In this document: positions 8,915-18,467 of the stretch, piece after piece
How the letters are laid out: every line of letters begins with the position of its first letter
Position numbering within the stretch: position 1 is the first letter of the stretch
NCBI RefSeq assembly: GCF_014904755.1
Contig: NZ_JACZFQ010000025.1
Span: 1-64,000, forward strand
DNA: 64,000 nucleotides
Direction of reading: 5' to 3'
Source: Neoluteolibacter marinus
Lineage (GTDB): Bacteria > Verrucomicrobiota > Verrucomicrobiia > Verrucomicrobiales > Akkermansiaceae
Notes under the pieces: generated by a model
Told to the model about the DNA's origin: nothing
Seen by the model: only the letters and a program-made list of their open reading frames with translations
Database searches by the model: none
Translations under genes and position numbers: made by a program

Positions 8915-10180
8915 ATGCCCGCCTTGAATCCCAAGCCCTACCGCCGCTTCAACCGCGTGCTGCTCGGCACCGCCGGCGGGATCGTGCTGCTCTTCATCGC
9001 GTTCAACACCTGGGTCAACCCGCTGTGGGTCACCCCGGCCCCTTGGACCAACAAGGATCTCGCCGAGTACCGGCCGATCTACCGCCAGCAGCGCACCGGC
9101 AAGGCCGGGCTGGTCCGATCGGTGCCGTGGCAGGTCGGCTTCTTCGGATCGTCGCGCGTCGACATCGCCTACGACCCGATGCTCCCCGGCTGGGGCGACA
9201 AGAAGGTCGTCAACCTCGCGGTCAGCGCCGGCACCTTGCCCGAAACCGCCGCCATCGTCCGCTACACCCTCGACCGCTGCCCGCTTGAAACCGCCATCGT
9301 CGGGATCGACCTCGGCGACCTCACCGGGGCCAACTCCGGCTACCGCACCACCGGTTTCATGGAGTCACCCTTCAACCCCAAGGGCGACGCCATCGAACGC
9401 GAGCTCCGCTACCTCGGTGGCATCTCGACCTTCGAGGCCGCGGTGAACACGCTCCGCAACAAGAGCAAGGGCAAGCTGCCGGAATACACCCCTCAAGGCC
9501 ACCGCCTGCGCCACCAGGACAAGCCGGACGTCCGCAAGATCATCTACGACGACGCCATTCCGCATGCACTGCGGGCGACCCGCCGCCGCAAGCACGCCGC
9601 GCAGGTCCACCAGTACGCCGGCAATGAATGGAAGATGTCGCTGCTCCGGCAAATCCTCGACGACACCAAGAAGCACGGCGTCCGCCTCGTGCTGACGATC
9701 CCGCCGAGCCACGCGACCTACATCAGCGTCTACGAGTTCGCCGGCGACCCCGATCCCTTCTTTTCCCTCGACCGCGAGATCATGACCCGTCTGGTCGCCG
9801 ACTCGAACGCCGCTCACCCGGACGCGCCGCCGGCCGAGATCTGGGACTTCAACGACTACCACCCGCTCAACTGCGAACAGATCCCCCCGCACGGGATCCG
9901 CATGCACTGGTGGCTCGACGGCACCCACGCCCGCAAGGCGCTCGGCGATGTCATGCTCGCCCGCATCATGGGCTGGCCCGTCCCGGAAGGCGGCGAAGGC
10001 TACGGTTTTCAACTCACCGCCGCCAACGCAGCGCAACGCATCGAGTCGCTGAAGGCGAACTATGTCCAGTTCGGGAAGGAGCACCGCGACATGTACGACT
10101 GGATGGTCGAGGGCATCGAGTCCTACCAGTCCACCGGTGATCCCGGCGCCGCCGAGCCCGAAGGCGCCCAGGCGTTCTAA
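8915..10180 (+). CDS. Membrane-anchored SGNH/AlgJ-like acyltransferase, paralogue 3
   Basis: Third SGNH paralogue, 421 residues and the most diverged. The N-terminal anchor is at about 15-31. The signature reads NTWVNPLWVTPAPW (VDP becomes VNP), then RTGKAGLVR. The nucleophile block is FGSSRV (Ser79/80), and the Asp-His pair is in WWLDGTHARKALGD. A basic stretch (RATRRRKHAAQ, near 220-235) and a C-terminal Ala/Glu/Pro tail distinguish it. It begins 3 nt after MBOAT copy 2, so the two are most likely made together. Immediately downstream is a repeat element and a second, diverged copy of this gene's last 25 codons. Predicted periplasmic acyl transfer to a glycan. Confidence 0.75.
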   Translation: MPALNPKPYRRFNRVLLGTAGGIVLLFIAFNTWVNPLWVTPAPWTNKDLAEYRPIYRQQRTGKAGLVRSVPWQVGFFGSSRVDIAYDPMLPGWGDKKVVNLAVSAGTLPETAAIVRYTLDRCPLETAIVGIDLGDLTGANSGYRTTGFMESPFNPKGDAIERELRYLGGISTFEAAVNTLRNKSKGKLPEYTPQGHRLRHQDKPDVRKIIYDDAIPHALRATRRRKHAAQVHQYAGNEWKMSLLRQILDDTKKHGVRLVLTIPPSHATYISVYEFAGDPDPFFSLDREIMTRLVADSNAAHPDAPPAEIWDFNDYHPLNCEQIPPHGIRMHWWLDGTHARKALGDVMLARIMGWPVPEGGEGYGFQLTAANAAQRIESLKANYVQFGKEHRDMYDWMVEGIESYQSTGDPGAAEPEGAQAF

Positions 10181-10557
10181 CCTTGGAGTGCGGTGGCAAA
10201 GCGAGTCTTCGAGCGGCGACACCGCTTTCGAAGCACCTCGATGTCCACCGCTCACCCATCCCTACAGGGTCGCGCCCTCCCACCCAGGGAACCTCATCGC
10301 CCCGAAGATGGTCGAGGCCATCGCGGCCTACCAGTCTACCGGCGATCCCGGTGCCGCCGAGCCCGAAGGTGCCCAAGCGCTCTAACCTTGGAGTGCGGTG
10401 GCAAAGCGAGTCTTCGAGCGGCGACACCGCTTTCGAAGCACCTCGATGTTCACCGCTCACCCATCCCTACAGGGTCGCGCCCTCCCACCCAGGGAACCTC
10501 ATCGCCCCGAAAGCGCCGTCGCCGCTCGAAGACTCGCTCTGCCGGCGCACTCCAAAG
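10181..10557. repeat. Inverted-repeat element, locus 2, with a duplicated arm
   Basis: This occupies the 387-nt gap between SGNH3 and the cupin gene. Two direct copies of arm B (10181-10230, 10386-10435) are followed by arm A in reverse orientation (10508-10557). About 126 nt after each SGNH-type stop are identical apart from one base (10181-10306 and 10386-10511), giving a 205-nt period. The arms carry the central segment GCGAGTCTTCGAGCGG, whereas locus 1 has AGGGAGCCTGCGAC at the same place. No gene other than the 25-codon relic is supported here. Confidence 0.85.
10308..10385 (+). pseudogene. Relic C-terminus of a lost SGNH paralogue
   Basis: Twenty-five codons plus a stop, reading MVEAIAAYQSTG then DPGAAEPEGAQAL, align with the last codons of SGNH3 (10103-10180). 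Nine bases differ: five synonymous and four amino-acid changing (G, E and S to A; F to L). The flanking non-coding repeat copies differ at only one base in about 126. The excess of silent change suggests that this tail once belonged to a complete fourth SGNH gene whose body was deleted by recombination between repeats. A simple 205-nt duplication is the alternative. Confidence 0.55.
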
Positions 10558-10567
10558 CCTGCGGCCG

Positions 10568-10888
10568 TCAGCCGTCGTGATGCAAGGCCAGCCAGACCGC
10601 ATCATCGCTGACCGACGCAACCCGGTTGCGGCACCCGGCGGGGATTAGCAGGAAATCGCCGGCTGTTAGAGCGAGCATCTCCCCGCCGTCGAACTCCAGC
10701 TCGGCGTCCCCCTGCAGCAGCGCGACCCACTCCGGCCGCTCCTGGTCGTACCAGTGACCCCGCGGACTCGCCTGTCCCCGCGAGACGATGCGCTCGAGGT
10801 CGAAACCACCACCGCCCAGCAGCGTCTCGAAGGTCTCGCCCGCGCCCCCGGCGTCAGCGAACAGATTGGTCACGGCAGGCAGTTTCAT
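10568..10888 (-). CDS. Small cupin-domain protein
   Basis: Single-domain cupin of 106 residues starting MKLPAVTNLF at 10888. The frame stays open further upstream, but only as antisense to the ggt 3' end. Cupin motif 1 is recognisable around GHWYDQERPEWVALLQG (about 45-61) and motif 2 around GDFLLIPAGCRNRV (about 79-92). The usual motif-2 His is absent, so metal binding may rest on the motif-1 His and Glu. It is similar to small cupins of unknown role. It lies 47 nt downstream of ggt on the same strand and may be its operon partner. Cytoplasmic; no substrate can be assigned. Confidence 0.75.
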   Translation of the reverse strand: MKLPAVTNLFADAGGAGETFETLLGGGGFDLERIVSRGQASPRGHWYDQERPEWVALLQGDAELEFDGGEMLALTAGDFLLIPAGCRNRVASVSDDAVWLALHHDG

Positions 10889-10935
10889 GACCCTATCGTC
10901 CCGATCCACACGACCCGGCGCAACGGGGAAAAATC

Positions 10936-12600
10936 TCACCACGCGGTCGCCTCGCCCCGGATCCGCGGGTCGTGGGCACCGTGAAAGCTTCCGCCGGGTC
11001 CCTGCCCGATTGCTTGGCAGGCACCGAAGGCATCCATCACCCGCACGGTGTGACCGCGGCGGCGCAACTCCTTGATCACCTCGTCGCCGAAACCTCTCTC
11101 GATCCTGATCTCGTCCGGACGCCACTGGTGATGGAAACGCGGACGCTTGAGCGCCGCTGCCGGTGCGTCGCCGAAATCAATGTGGTCGATTACCGCCAGC
11201 AGCGTCTGCGAGATGATCGTCGGCCCGCCCGCGGCACCTGCCGAGAACACCGGCTTGCCTTCCTTCAGCACCAGGGTCGGGCTCATGCTGGAAAGCGGCC
11301 GCTTGCCCGGGGCGACGGCGTTCGCCTCGTTGCCGACCAGGCCGAAGAAGTTCGGCACGCCGGGCTGCGCGGAGAAATCATCCATTTCGTTGTTCAGCAC
11401 TATTCCTGTCCCGGGAACGATGACCTTCGAACCGAAGGTGGTGTTGATCGTGGCGGTGACCGCGATCCAGTTCCCCTCGCCGTCGGCGGCGGTGAAATGA
11501 GTCGTGTGCTTGAACACATCGGTCGCCGCGGCGGGAGGCGTGCCGTGCTCCGGCACCTCGATGGCACGATCCATCGGGATCCTCTCCGCCAGCTGCTTCG
11601 CATAGCCCCGATCGAGCAAGCCGCGTGGCACCGGGGCGAACTCCGGGTCGCCGAGCCACCAGGCGCGGTCGGCGAACGCCAGCTTCATCGCCCCGCTCAC
11701 GACGTGGACGAAGTCGGCGGAATCCGCGCCCATCGACCCGACCTCGAAGTTCTCCAGGATGTTGAGGATCTGCGCGACGTGCACGCCGCCCGAGCTCGGC
11801 GGCGGGAAGCCCACGATCTCGTGGCCCCGGTACTGCGACCTCACCGGCTCGCGATCCTTCGGCCGGTAGGCGGCAAAATCTTCTCCGGTGAGCAGTCCGC
11901 CGTTCTCCTTCATCCATGCAGCCGTCGCGCGGGCAAAGGGACCGCGGTAGAACCAGCCGGTCCCCTCCGCGGCGATCGCACGATAGCTGGCCGCCAGATC
12001 CCGCTGCACCAGCCGGTGCCCGACCGGCCACGGCTTGCCCTCCGGATCGAGCAGCACCGCGCGGGACGCCGGCACCTTCGCCAGTTCCCCGCACACGGAT
12101 TTCAGGCGCTCCACATAGGCCCGGTCGAGTTCGAAGCCCTCCTCCGCGATCTTCGCCGCCGGCTCTAACAAATCCGCCAGATCCAGCTTCCCGAAGCGCC
12201 TCAGCGCATCGTCATACGCAGCCAGCGCCCCCGGCACGCCGACCGCCAGCGCACCGGTCTGGCTCAGCGCGGGCACCGCCTTGCCGTCGCGCAGGAACAT
12301 GTCGCGGCTCGCCGCGGCCGGAGCGGTTTCGCGGCCGTCGATGGCAACGATCTCCCCGCCCGCCGTGCGGATCAGGATGAAGCACCCGCCGCCAATCCCG
12401 GAGTTGAAGCCATCGACGACCCCGAGCGTCAGACCGGCGGCCACGGCAGCATCGACGGCATTGCCACCCCGGTCCATCGCCGACTTCGCCGCCGCGGTGG
12501 CCAGCGGATGCACGGTCGCGACCACCCCGTGCGTCGCCGCGCCCAACCACTGGATGCAACACCACCCCACAAGACACCGGACCACGGATATAAGACGCAT
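10936..12600 (-). CDS. ggt: Gamma-glutamyltransferase (glutathione hydrolase) precursor
   Basis: Periplasmic or secreted enzyme that cleaves or transfers the gamma-glutamyl group of glutathione and related peptides. It is 554 residues long with an N-terminal signal peptide (MRLISVVRCLVGWCCIQWLG). The precursor should self-cleave before the nucleophile Thr366 in HTTHFTAAD, matching the TTH motif of known GGTs. SGIGGGCFIL, PPPSSGGVH and PLSSMSPT are further family signatures, and the length is standard. A TTGAAC-N16-TAGGCT promoter ends 6 nt before the ATG, so the transcript may be leaderless. The cupin gene follows in the same direction. Confidence 0.95.
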   Translation of the reverse strand: MRLISVVRCLVGWCCIQWLGAATHGVVATVHPLATAAAKSAMDRGGNAVDAAVAAGLTLGVVDGFNSGIGGGCFILIRTAGGEIVAIDGRETAPAAASRDMFLRDGKAVPALSQTGALAVGVPGALAAYDDALRRFGKLDLADLLEPAAKIAEEGFELDRAYVERLKSVCGELAKVPASRAVLLDPEGKPWPVGHRLVQRDLAASYRAIAAEGTGWFYRGPFARATAAWMKENGGLLTGEDFAAYRPKDREPVRSQYRGHEIVGFPPPSSGGVHVAQILNILENFEVGSMGADSADFVHVVSGAMKLAFADRAWWLGDPEFAPVPRGLLDRGYAKQLAERIPMDRAIEVPEHGTPPAAATDVFKHTTHFTAADGEGNWIAVTATINTTFGSKVIVPGTGIVLNNEMDDFSAQPGVPNFFGLVGNEANAVAPGKRPLSSMSPTLVLKEGKPVFSAGAAGGPTIISQTLLAVIDHIDFGDAPAAALKRPRFHHQWRPDEIRIERGFGDEVIKELRRRGHTVRVMDAFGACQAIGQGPGGSFHGAHDPRIRGEATAW

Positions 12601-12606
12601 GGCTCC

Positions 12607-12634
12607 AGCCTAGCCTGCTCTCCGCCGGGTTCAA
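12607..12634 (-). promoter_or_regulatory. Sigma-70-type promoter for ggt, leaderless type
   Basis: On the minus strand: TTGAAC (12634-12629), a 16-nt spacer, TAGGCT (12612-12607), then 6 nt to the ATG at 12600. It overlaps the last codons of the upstream HD gene, so ggt could be transcribed independently of that operon. Confidence 0.55.
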
Positions 12635-13230
12635 TCCCGCGCCAGCCACCCTTGGGCTTCCGCCTCGGCCAAGAGTCGGCTGAGGATCTTCCCGAGCTCC
12701 GGCGAAACCTCGCCAACGATCCCGTTGCGACTTTCAACCTGGTCCAGGGTGACCCCGTATTCGATCCAGCTGCCGCCGCCATTCGCATGGTTCTGGAGAA
12801 GCGGCAGCAGGCGGTCCATCGCGTTCGCGAACTTCGCCTCCTGCGTCTGCTTCGCCTCGAACTCTTCCCAGAGCTCGCGGAACTCCCGGCCACGCTCGGC
12901 ATCCGGCAGACCGAAGATCCGCGTCGCCGCGGCCTCTTCCAAGCCCGCCTTCGCGCTCTGGTCGCCGTAACAGAAAGTGTCCCCGGCATCAATCTCCACG
13001 ATGTCGTGGAGGATCAGCATTTTCAGCACCCGCAACAGGTCCAGCGCCGGATCCACGGCCGGCACCAGGGTCATCGCCATCAAGGCGAGGCTCCAGCTGT
13101 GCTCGGCCGAGTTCTCGCGGCGCGGCAGTCCGACGACCTTGGTCCGCCGCTCGATCCCCTTGAGCTTCTCACACTCGAGGATGAAGCGGAGGGCGGTTTC
13201 CAGTCCGGCCGGCGAGGGCGGAGGCTTCAT
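12631..13230 (-). CDS. HD-domain phosphohydrolase, YfbR-type 5'-deoxynucleotidase-like
   Basis: Cytoplasmic metal-dependent HD-fold phosphohydrolase of 199 residues, resembling 5'-deoxynucleotidase YfbR and its relatives. The metal site is visible as ENSAEHSW (His about 43), LHDIVEIDAGD (His-Asp about 73-74) and a later Asp in ANAMDRLLPLL. GLPRRENSAEHSW matches the family N-terminal block. The start at 13230 overlaps the ROK kinase stop in an ATGA junction (13227-13230), so translation is likely coupled. A longer upstream frame is only the shadow of the kinase. The exact nucleotide substrate is uncertain. Confidence 0.85.
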   Translation of the reverse strand: MKPPPSPAGLETALRFILECEKLKGIERRTKVVGLPRRENSAEHSWSLALMAMTLVPAVDPALDLLRVLKMLILHDIVEIDAGDTFCYGDQSAKAGLEEAAATRIFGLPDAERGREFRELWEEFEAKQTQEAKFANAMDRLLPLLQNHANGGGSWIEYGVTLDQVESRNGIVGEVSPELGKILSRLLAEAEAQGWLARD

Positions 13231-14261
13231 GCCATCTCGGCGACGTGCCGGGCCACCAGCGCGGCGCCGACGGCCTGGGAAAGCTCGCCGAGCGTCGCGG
13301 GGACGATGCGCAGCTTTTCCTGCTGGGGCTTCCAGAGATACTTGAGGGCGGTCTCCTTGATGCGGCCGAGGTAGCGCTCGCGGAACTCGAGGGTGGTGGC
13401 GTCCGGATCGATCAGGCCGCCGCCGATGACGAAGCATCCCGGATCGACCGCCATCGCCAGTTCGGCCACCAGCAGGCCCATCGCCCGGGCCTGGAGGTCG
13501 AAGATTTCCAGGGCGAGCGCGTCGCCTTCCTGGGCGAGCCCGCGCAATTTCATCGCGCGCTGTTTCTTGCCCAGCGACGGGTCTTCCAGCACGTGGCCGG
13601 GGTAGCGCGGCAAGGCACGCTCGATCAGGCCGGGAAGACCGGCCAGCGCGGTGTACATTTCGTAACAACCCCAGTCGCGGCCGCAGCCGCAGGTCATGGC
13701 ATCGACGCCCAACAGGTGCAGCGGTGCGGCGAGGTGACCGACTTCCATGCCGGCCAGGGTGTCGCCGTCCATCGGCAGACCCGCGGCGTCGACATAGGCA
13801 CCGCCGAGACCGGAACCGGGAGCCAGCATCACCACCCCGCAGGCCTCGCTGCCGCGCGCGCGGTGGGCCTCGGCGACACCGCCGAAATTGCCGTCGTTGC
13901 CCAGCGCCAGCGGCAGGCCGCGGCCGCTTTCGTGCTCAAGGGCGACGCGCAGGTCGCGTTCGACGTTCCAGCCGTCGAACTCCGCGGAAAGGTTGGGCGA
14001 GGAATCGAGCACGCCGTAGCTGCGGCGCGGCCCGGGAACCGCCAGGCCGACCCCGTCGACCTGATCCCACTTCAAATCATGCAGCGCGAGGAACTCGTTG
14101 ATCGCACCGACCCAGGCCTTGATGACCGCGCCGGTGCCCCCTTCGGAACTGGTCGGGCGCTGGAGCAGCTCGCTGGGGAAAATCGATCCGTCCGCGCGGA
14201 CGGCCGCGATCTTCGAGGTGGTGGCTCCGCTATCAATTCCGATGAAGATTTTATCACTCAT
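13227..14261 (-). CDS. ROK-family sugar kinase, glucokinase-like
   Basis: ATP-dependent sugar kinase of 344 residues. It carries the phosphate-binding DSGATTSK near the N-terminus, AVPGPRRSYGVLD, the sugar-binding NDGNFGGVAEAH, APGSGLGGAYVD and the ROK zinc site. That zinc site is GH in MEVGHLAAP followed by CGCGRDWGCYE, with Cys ligands and the following Glu. The hydrophobic C-terminal FVIGGGL is also typical. Likely a cytoplasmic glucokinase or amino-sugar kinase; sequence does not decide the sugar. It is the first gene of a two-gene unit with the HD hydrolase, joined by a 4-nt overlap. Confidence 0.88.
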   Translation of the reverse strand: MSDKIFIGIDSGATTSKIAAVRADGSIFPSELLQRPTSSEGGTGAVIKAWVGAINEFLALHDLKWDQVDGVGLAVPGPRRSYGVLDSSPNLSAEFDGWNVERDLRVALEHESGRGLPLALGNDGNFGGVAEAHRARGSEACGVVMLAPGSGLGGAYVDAAGLPMDGDTLAGMEVGHLAAPLHLLGVDAMTCGCGRDWGCYEMYTALAGLPGLIERALPRYPGHVLEDPSLGKKQRAMKLRGLAQEGDALALEIFDLQARAMGLLVAELAMAVDPGCFVIGGGLIDPDATTLEFRERYLGRIKETALKYLWKPQQEKLRIVPATLGELSQAVGAALVARHVAEMA

Positions 14262-14350
14262 GAGCTGTGCGGCGGGACGCTAGCGGCCGGCCCGGCGATG
14301 AACAAGCCCGCCCGCCGACGAAGTGTGACAACGCCGGCGGAATCCGGGCT

Positions 14351-15799
14351 TCACGGCATGATCATGAAAAGCCCGCCACCGTGGACCCAGTTGGCCACCT
14401 CGAAGGGCACCCAGCGGAGTTCGTAGCGGGAACCCCAGGAGTCGCTCACCGCCAGCTCGTTGGTCTCGGAGTTGTAACCGATGATCATGCAGATGTGGTA
14501 GTTGCCGGGACGCGGCTCGCGCTTGGCATAAATCTCCGATTGGGAGGCAATCTTTTCCTTCCACTGGTCCCAGGAGGTCACCTGGGCGCGTTCGGCCGTG
14601 TTGGTGTTGGCGATCTCGTTGTAGTCGGGCAAGGAGTACATCGTCCACATCACCGGGGTGCCCTTGTCGATGTAGCGCGCCAGCTTGCCGATGGCCAGCT
14701 TGTCGGTCTGGTCCTCGCGCGTCCGCCGTGCCTTCCGGTAAACCTGCGACTTGACCTCCTCGATCAGCAGCGTCGGTGAGGTCCCGCCGCCGGCCGACGA
14801 TTGGCCGACCATCGCGAGCAGGTACATGTCGGCGTCGATGCCCATGAAGCGCATCGCCCGCTCGAAGGTCGCGGGCACGCAGTAGCCCTTCGGCCCCTGA
14901 TCGACCATCGGGATGCCGGTGATCAGCACGTCGCCGTTCGCCTCCCGCTTCACGCTGGTTTCCAACCGCGCCTTCAGCGAGGTGTCGTCGACACGGACCG
15001 TCTTGCCACCGCTGTCGGCGAGTTCCGCGGGAACAATCGACAAGGTGACGAATTCCTCGTCTTCCATTGCCAGCAGGATGGCGACTTCGTTCCAGTCCCA
15101 GCGCTGCACGGTGCGTCGCGACTTCCCTTCGCCGAAACGCTGCTTGGTCGCATCGCCGAGCGCCTCGGTCAGGTTCTTCGAGATGGTGTCGAAGTCGCGC
15201 TCCATCGCCTCGGAGAGATCGGCCGGAGCGCCGCCTTCGGACTCGGTGAAGTGCTGCTCGCCGAAGCCTGCGGTCGACCCGAAGTCGCCCTTGTTGGCAT
15301 AGACCGCCGAAAGCTGGTGGGCCTTGCCGTCGGGGCCGGCATAGAGGGCGATGGAAAACGGCATCGCGCCGAACAAGCGGTAGCTCCCCGGCTTGCCACC
15401 GCGGAGGGCGGCGTAGAGACGCCACGAAAGCAAGCCGTCGGCCCGCGACTCGGCAGGCATCTTCAAGGCGGCCGCGACCTCGCCCGCCGGACGTTCGAGG
15501 AATGATTTTTCGCTGAACAACTCGTGGCCCGCGACCTCGTTGAGCGCCTTGTAGCGCTGCAGGTCGGCGAAGTACAGCTCGAGCAGGAAGCCACGGTCAT
15601 TGTCCGAAAGCCGGTCGAGCGGCAGGTCGAAGGTCTTGCCGTCGGAGCGCTTCATCTTCACCGCGTCCGCGGAGACGGACACGATGTCCGCAACGATCTC
15701 CCGGCCCTCCTTGTCGACGAGGTTGCGGGGCTTGGCCTGGGCGGCCAGCGTCAACGCGGTCAGTGCAAGCAGGATCCTGCTCATCTTGGGTTGCAACAT
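14351..15799 (-). CDS. Secreted SHD1-domain protein with C39-like peptidase domain
   Basis: Exported protein of 482 residues. A signal peptide (MSRILLALTALTLAAQA, preceded by MLQPK) is followed by an SHD1-type domain (about 23-75: RNLVDKEGREIVADI then PLDRLSDNDRGFL). A middle region of unknown fold follows. The C-terminal papain-like C39_2 domain has Cys in KGYCVPATFERAM, His in GNYHICMIIGY and Asp in AVSDSWGS. The Cys-His-Asp set appears intact, so it may be an active protease or transamidase-like enzyme. Start choice between 15799 and 15784 is open; both leave the signal peptide. It stands alone, with an 88-nt gap upstream of the kinase gene. Confidence 0.8.
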   Translation of the reverse strand: MLQPKMSRILLALTALTLAAQAKPRNLVDKEGREIVADIVSVSADAVKMKRSDGKTFDLPLDRLSDNDRGFLLELYFADLQRYKALNEVAGHELFSEKSFLERPAGEVAAALKMPAESRADGLLSWRLYAALRGGKPGSYRLFGAMPFSIALYAGPDGKAHQLSAVYANKGDFGSTAGFGEQHFTESEGGAPADLSEAMERDFDTISKNLTEALGDATKQRFGEGKSRRTVQRWDWNEVAILLAMEDEEFVTLSIVPAELADSGGKTVRVDDTSLKARLETSVKREANGDVLITGIPMVDQGPKGYCVPATFERAMRFMGIDADMYLLAMVGQSSAGGGTSPTLLIEEVKSQVYRKARRTREDQTDKLAIGKLARYIDKGTPVMWTMYSLPDYNEIANTNTAERAQVTSWDQWKEKIASQSEIYAKREPRPGNYHICMIIGYNSETNELAVSDSWGSRYELRWVPFEVANWVHGGGLFMIMP

Positions 15800-15871
15800 G
15801 TCGGAGACTTATCCGTTCCCCGGGGAAGGTCAAGGGGCCGGAGTTGGGCCGATGTCACCCTTTCTTCACCT

Positions 15872-17770
<1,899 letters not shown>

Positions 17771-17860
17771 GCGTGGGGGCGGAGGTTCCCCTCCCCGCCC
17801 CGCGGCGGCAAGCACCGAACGAGCCGCCCGACCGTGCGAAAAGGCTTGCCTTCCCGGCCA

Positions 17861-17889
17861 TTGCCAGTCCCGCCCCCGGCCGCTACACC
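17861..17889 (+). promoter_or_regulatory. Sigma-70-type promoter for the DUF2721 gene, leaderless type
   Basis: TTGCCA at 17861-17866, 17-nt spacer, TACACC at 17884-17889, then 7 nt to the GTG start at 17897. It lies in the 126-nt divergent region shared with the ABC exporter gene. Confidence 0.45.
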
Positions 17890-17896
17890 TCGTCCC

Positions 17897-18292
17897 GTGA
17901 CCCTCGAAGTCTCCACCCCGGCCCTGCTGTTCCCGGCGATCAGCCTGCTGTTCCTTTCCTTCACCAACCGCTTCCTCCACCTCGCCGCCCTGATCCGCCA
18001 GCTCCACCGCGACTGGCTGGAAAAGCAGGACGACACCCTGATGGCGCAGATTTCCAACCTCCGCAAACGGCTCACCCTGATCCGCTGGATGCAGTTCCTC
18101 GGCGCGGTCAGCCTGTTCCTCTGCGTCAGCTCGATGGTCGCCGTCACCGCCGAACTCCAACAGATCGCCGTCCCCAGTTTCGTCGTCGCCCTGCTCTTGA
18201 TGGCCTCCTCCCTCGCCTGCCTGATGGTCGAAGTCTGGATCTCCGGCGGCGCCCTCCGCATCCTCCTCAAAGCCCTCGAAGACCGGGGATGA
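17897..18292 (+). CDS. DUF2721-like small membrane protein
   Basis: Membrane protein of 131 residues and unknown function. The GTG at 17897 gives VTLEVSTPALLFPAISLLFLSF, the usual DUF2721 opening, in which a first hydrophobic segment (about 8-24) leads to the conserved basic stretch AALIRQLHRDW. Two more hydrophobic segments follow (about 65-85 and 93-115), giving three transmembrane helices overall. The frame is open far upstream, but that stretch is antisense to the ABC exporter. It has its own promoter. DUF2721 proteins have no established role; the name is from remembered family features. Confidence 0.7.
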   Translation: MTLEVSTPALLFPAISLLFLSFTNRFLHLAALIRQLHRDWLEKQDDTLMAQISNLRKRLTLIRWMQFLGAVSLFLCVSSMVAVTAELQQIAVPSFVVALLLMASSLACLMVEVWISGGALRILLKALEDRG

Positions 18293-18426
18293 AGAGCAGG
18301 CAGATGGGAGATGGGAGATGGTGGATTATGGATGGCAGATTTCACGAGCCCCCAGCGATTCTCTCCTCCGCGACCTCCGCGTCTCCGCGACAAAACTCCC
18401 CAGACTCCGATCACAGACTCCGCCAC

Positions 18427-18467
18427 TGATCACTTTCCACTGATCACTGATCACTTTCCACTTCACC
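18427..18467 (+). repeat. GATCACT-type leader repeat before xseA
   Basis: Three copies of TGATCACT, two of them followed by TTCCACT, run directly up to the xseA ATG at 18468. Similar GATCAC...TTCAC leaders occur before sucD and purA. Upstream (18297-18426) the gap holds a short AGATGGG tandem and a CTCCGCG-rich stretch but no gene. No Shine-Dalgarno site is present. Confidence 0.6.

Noticed and set aside
10181-10567. Short proteins encoded in the repeat region downstream of SGNH3
   Set aside because: Several frames are open, but all are translations of the repeat element; only the SGNH-type tail has gene character.
18293-18426. Possible small gene between DUF2721 and xseA
   Set aside because: Open frames here are short, contain low-complexity tandems and lack coding bias.
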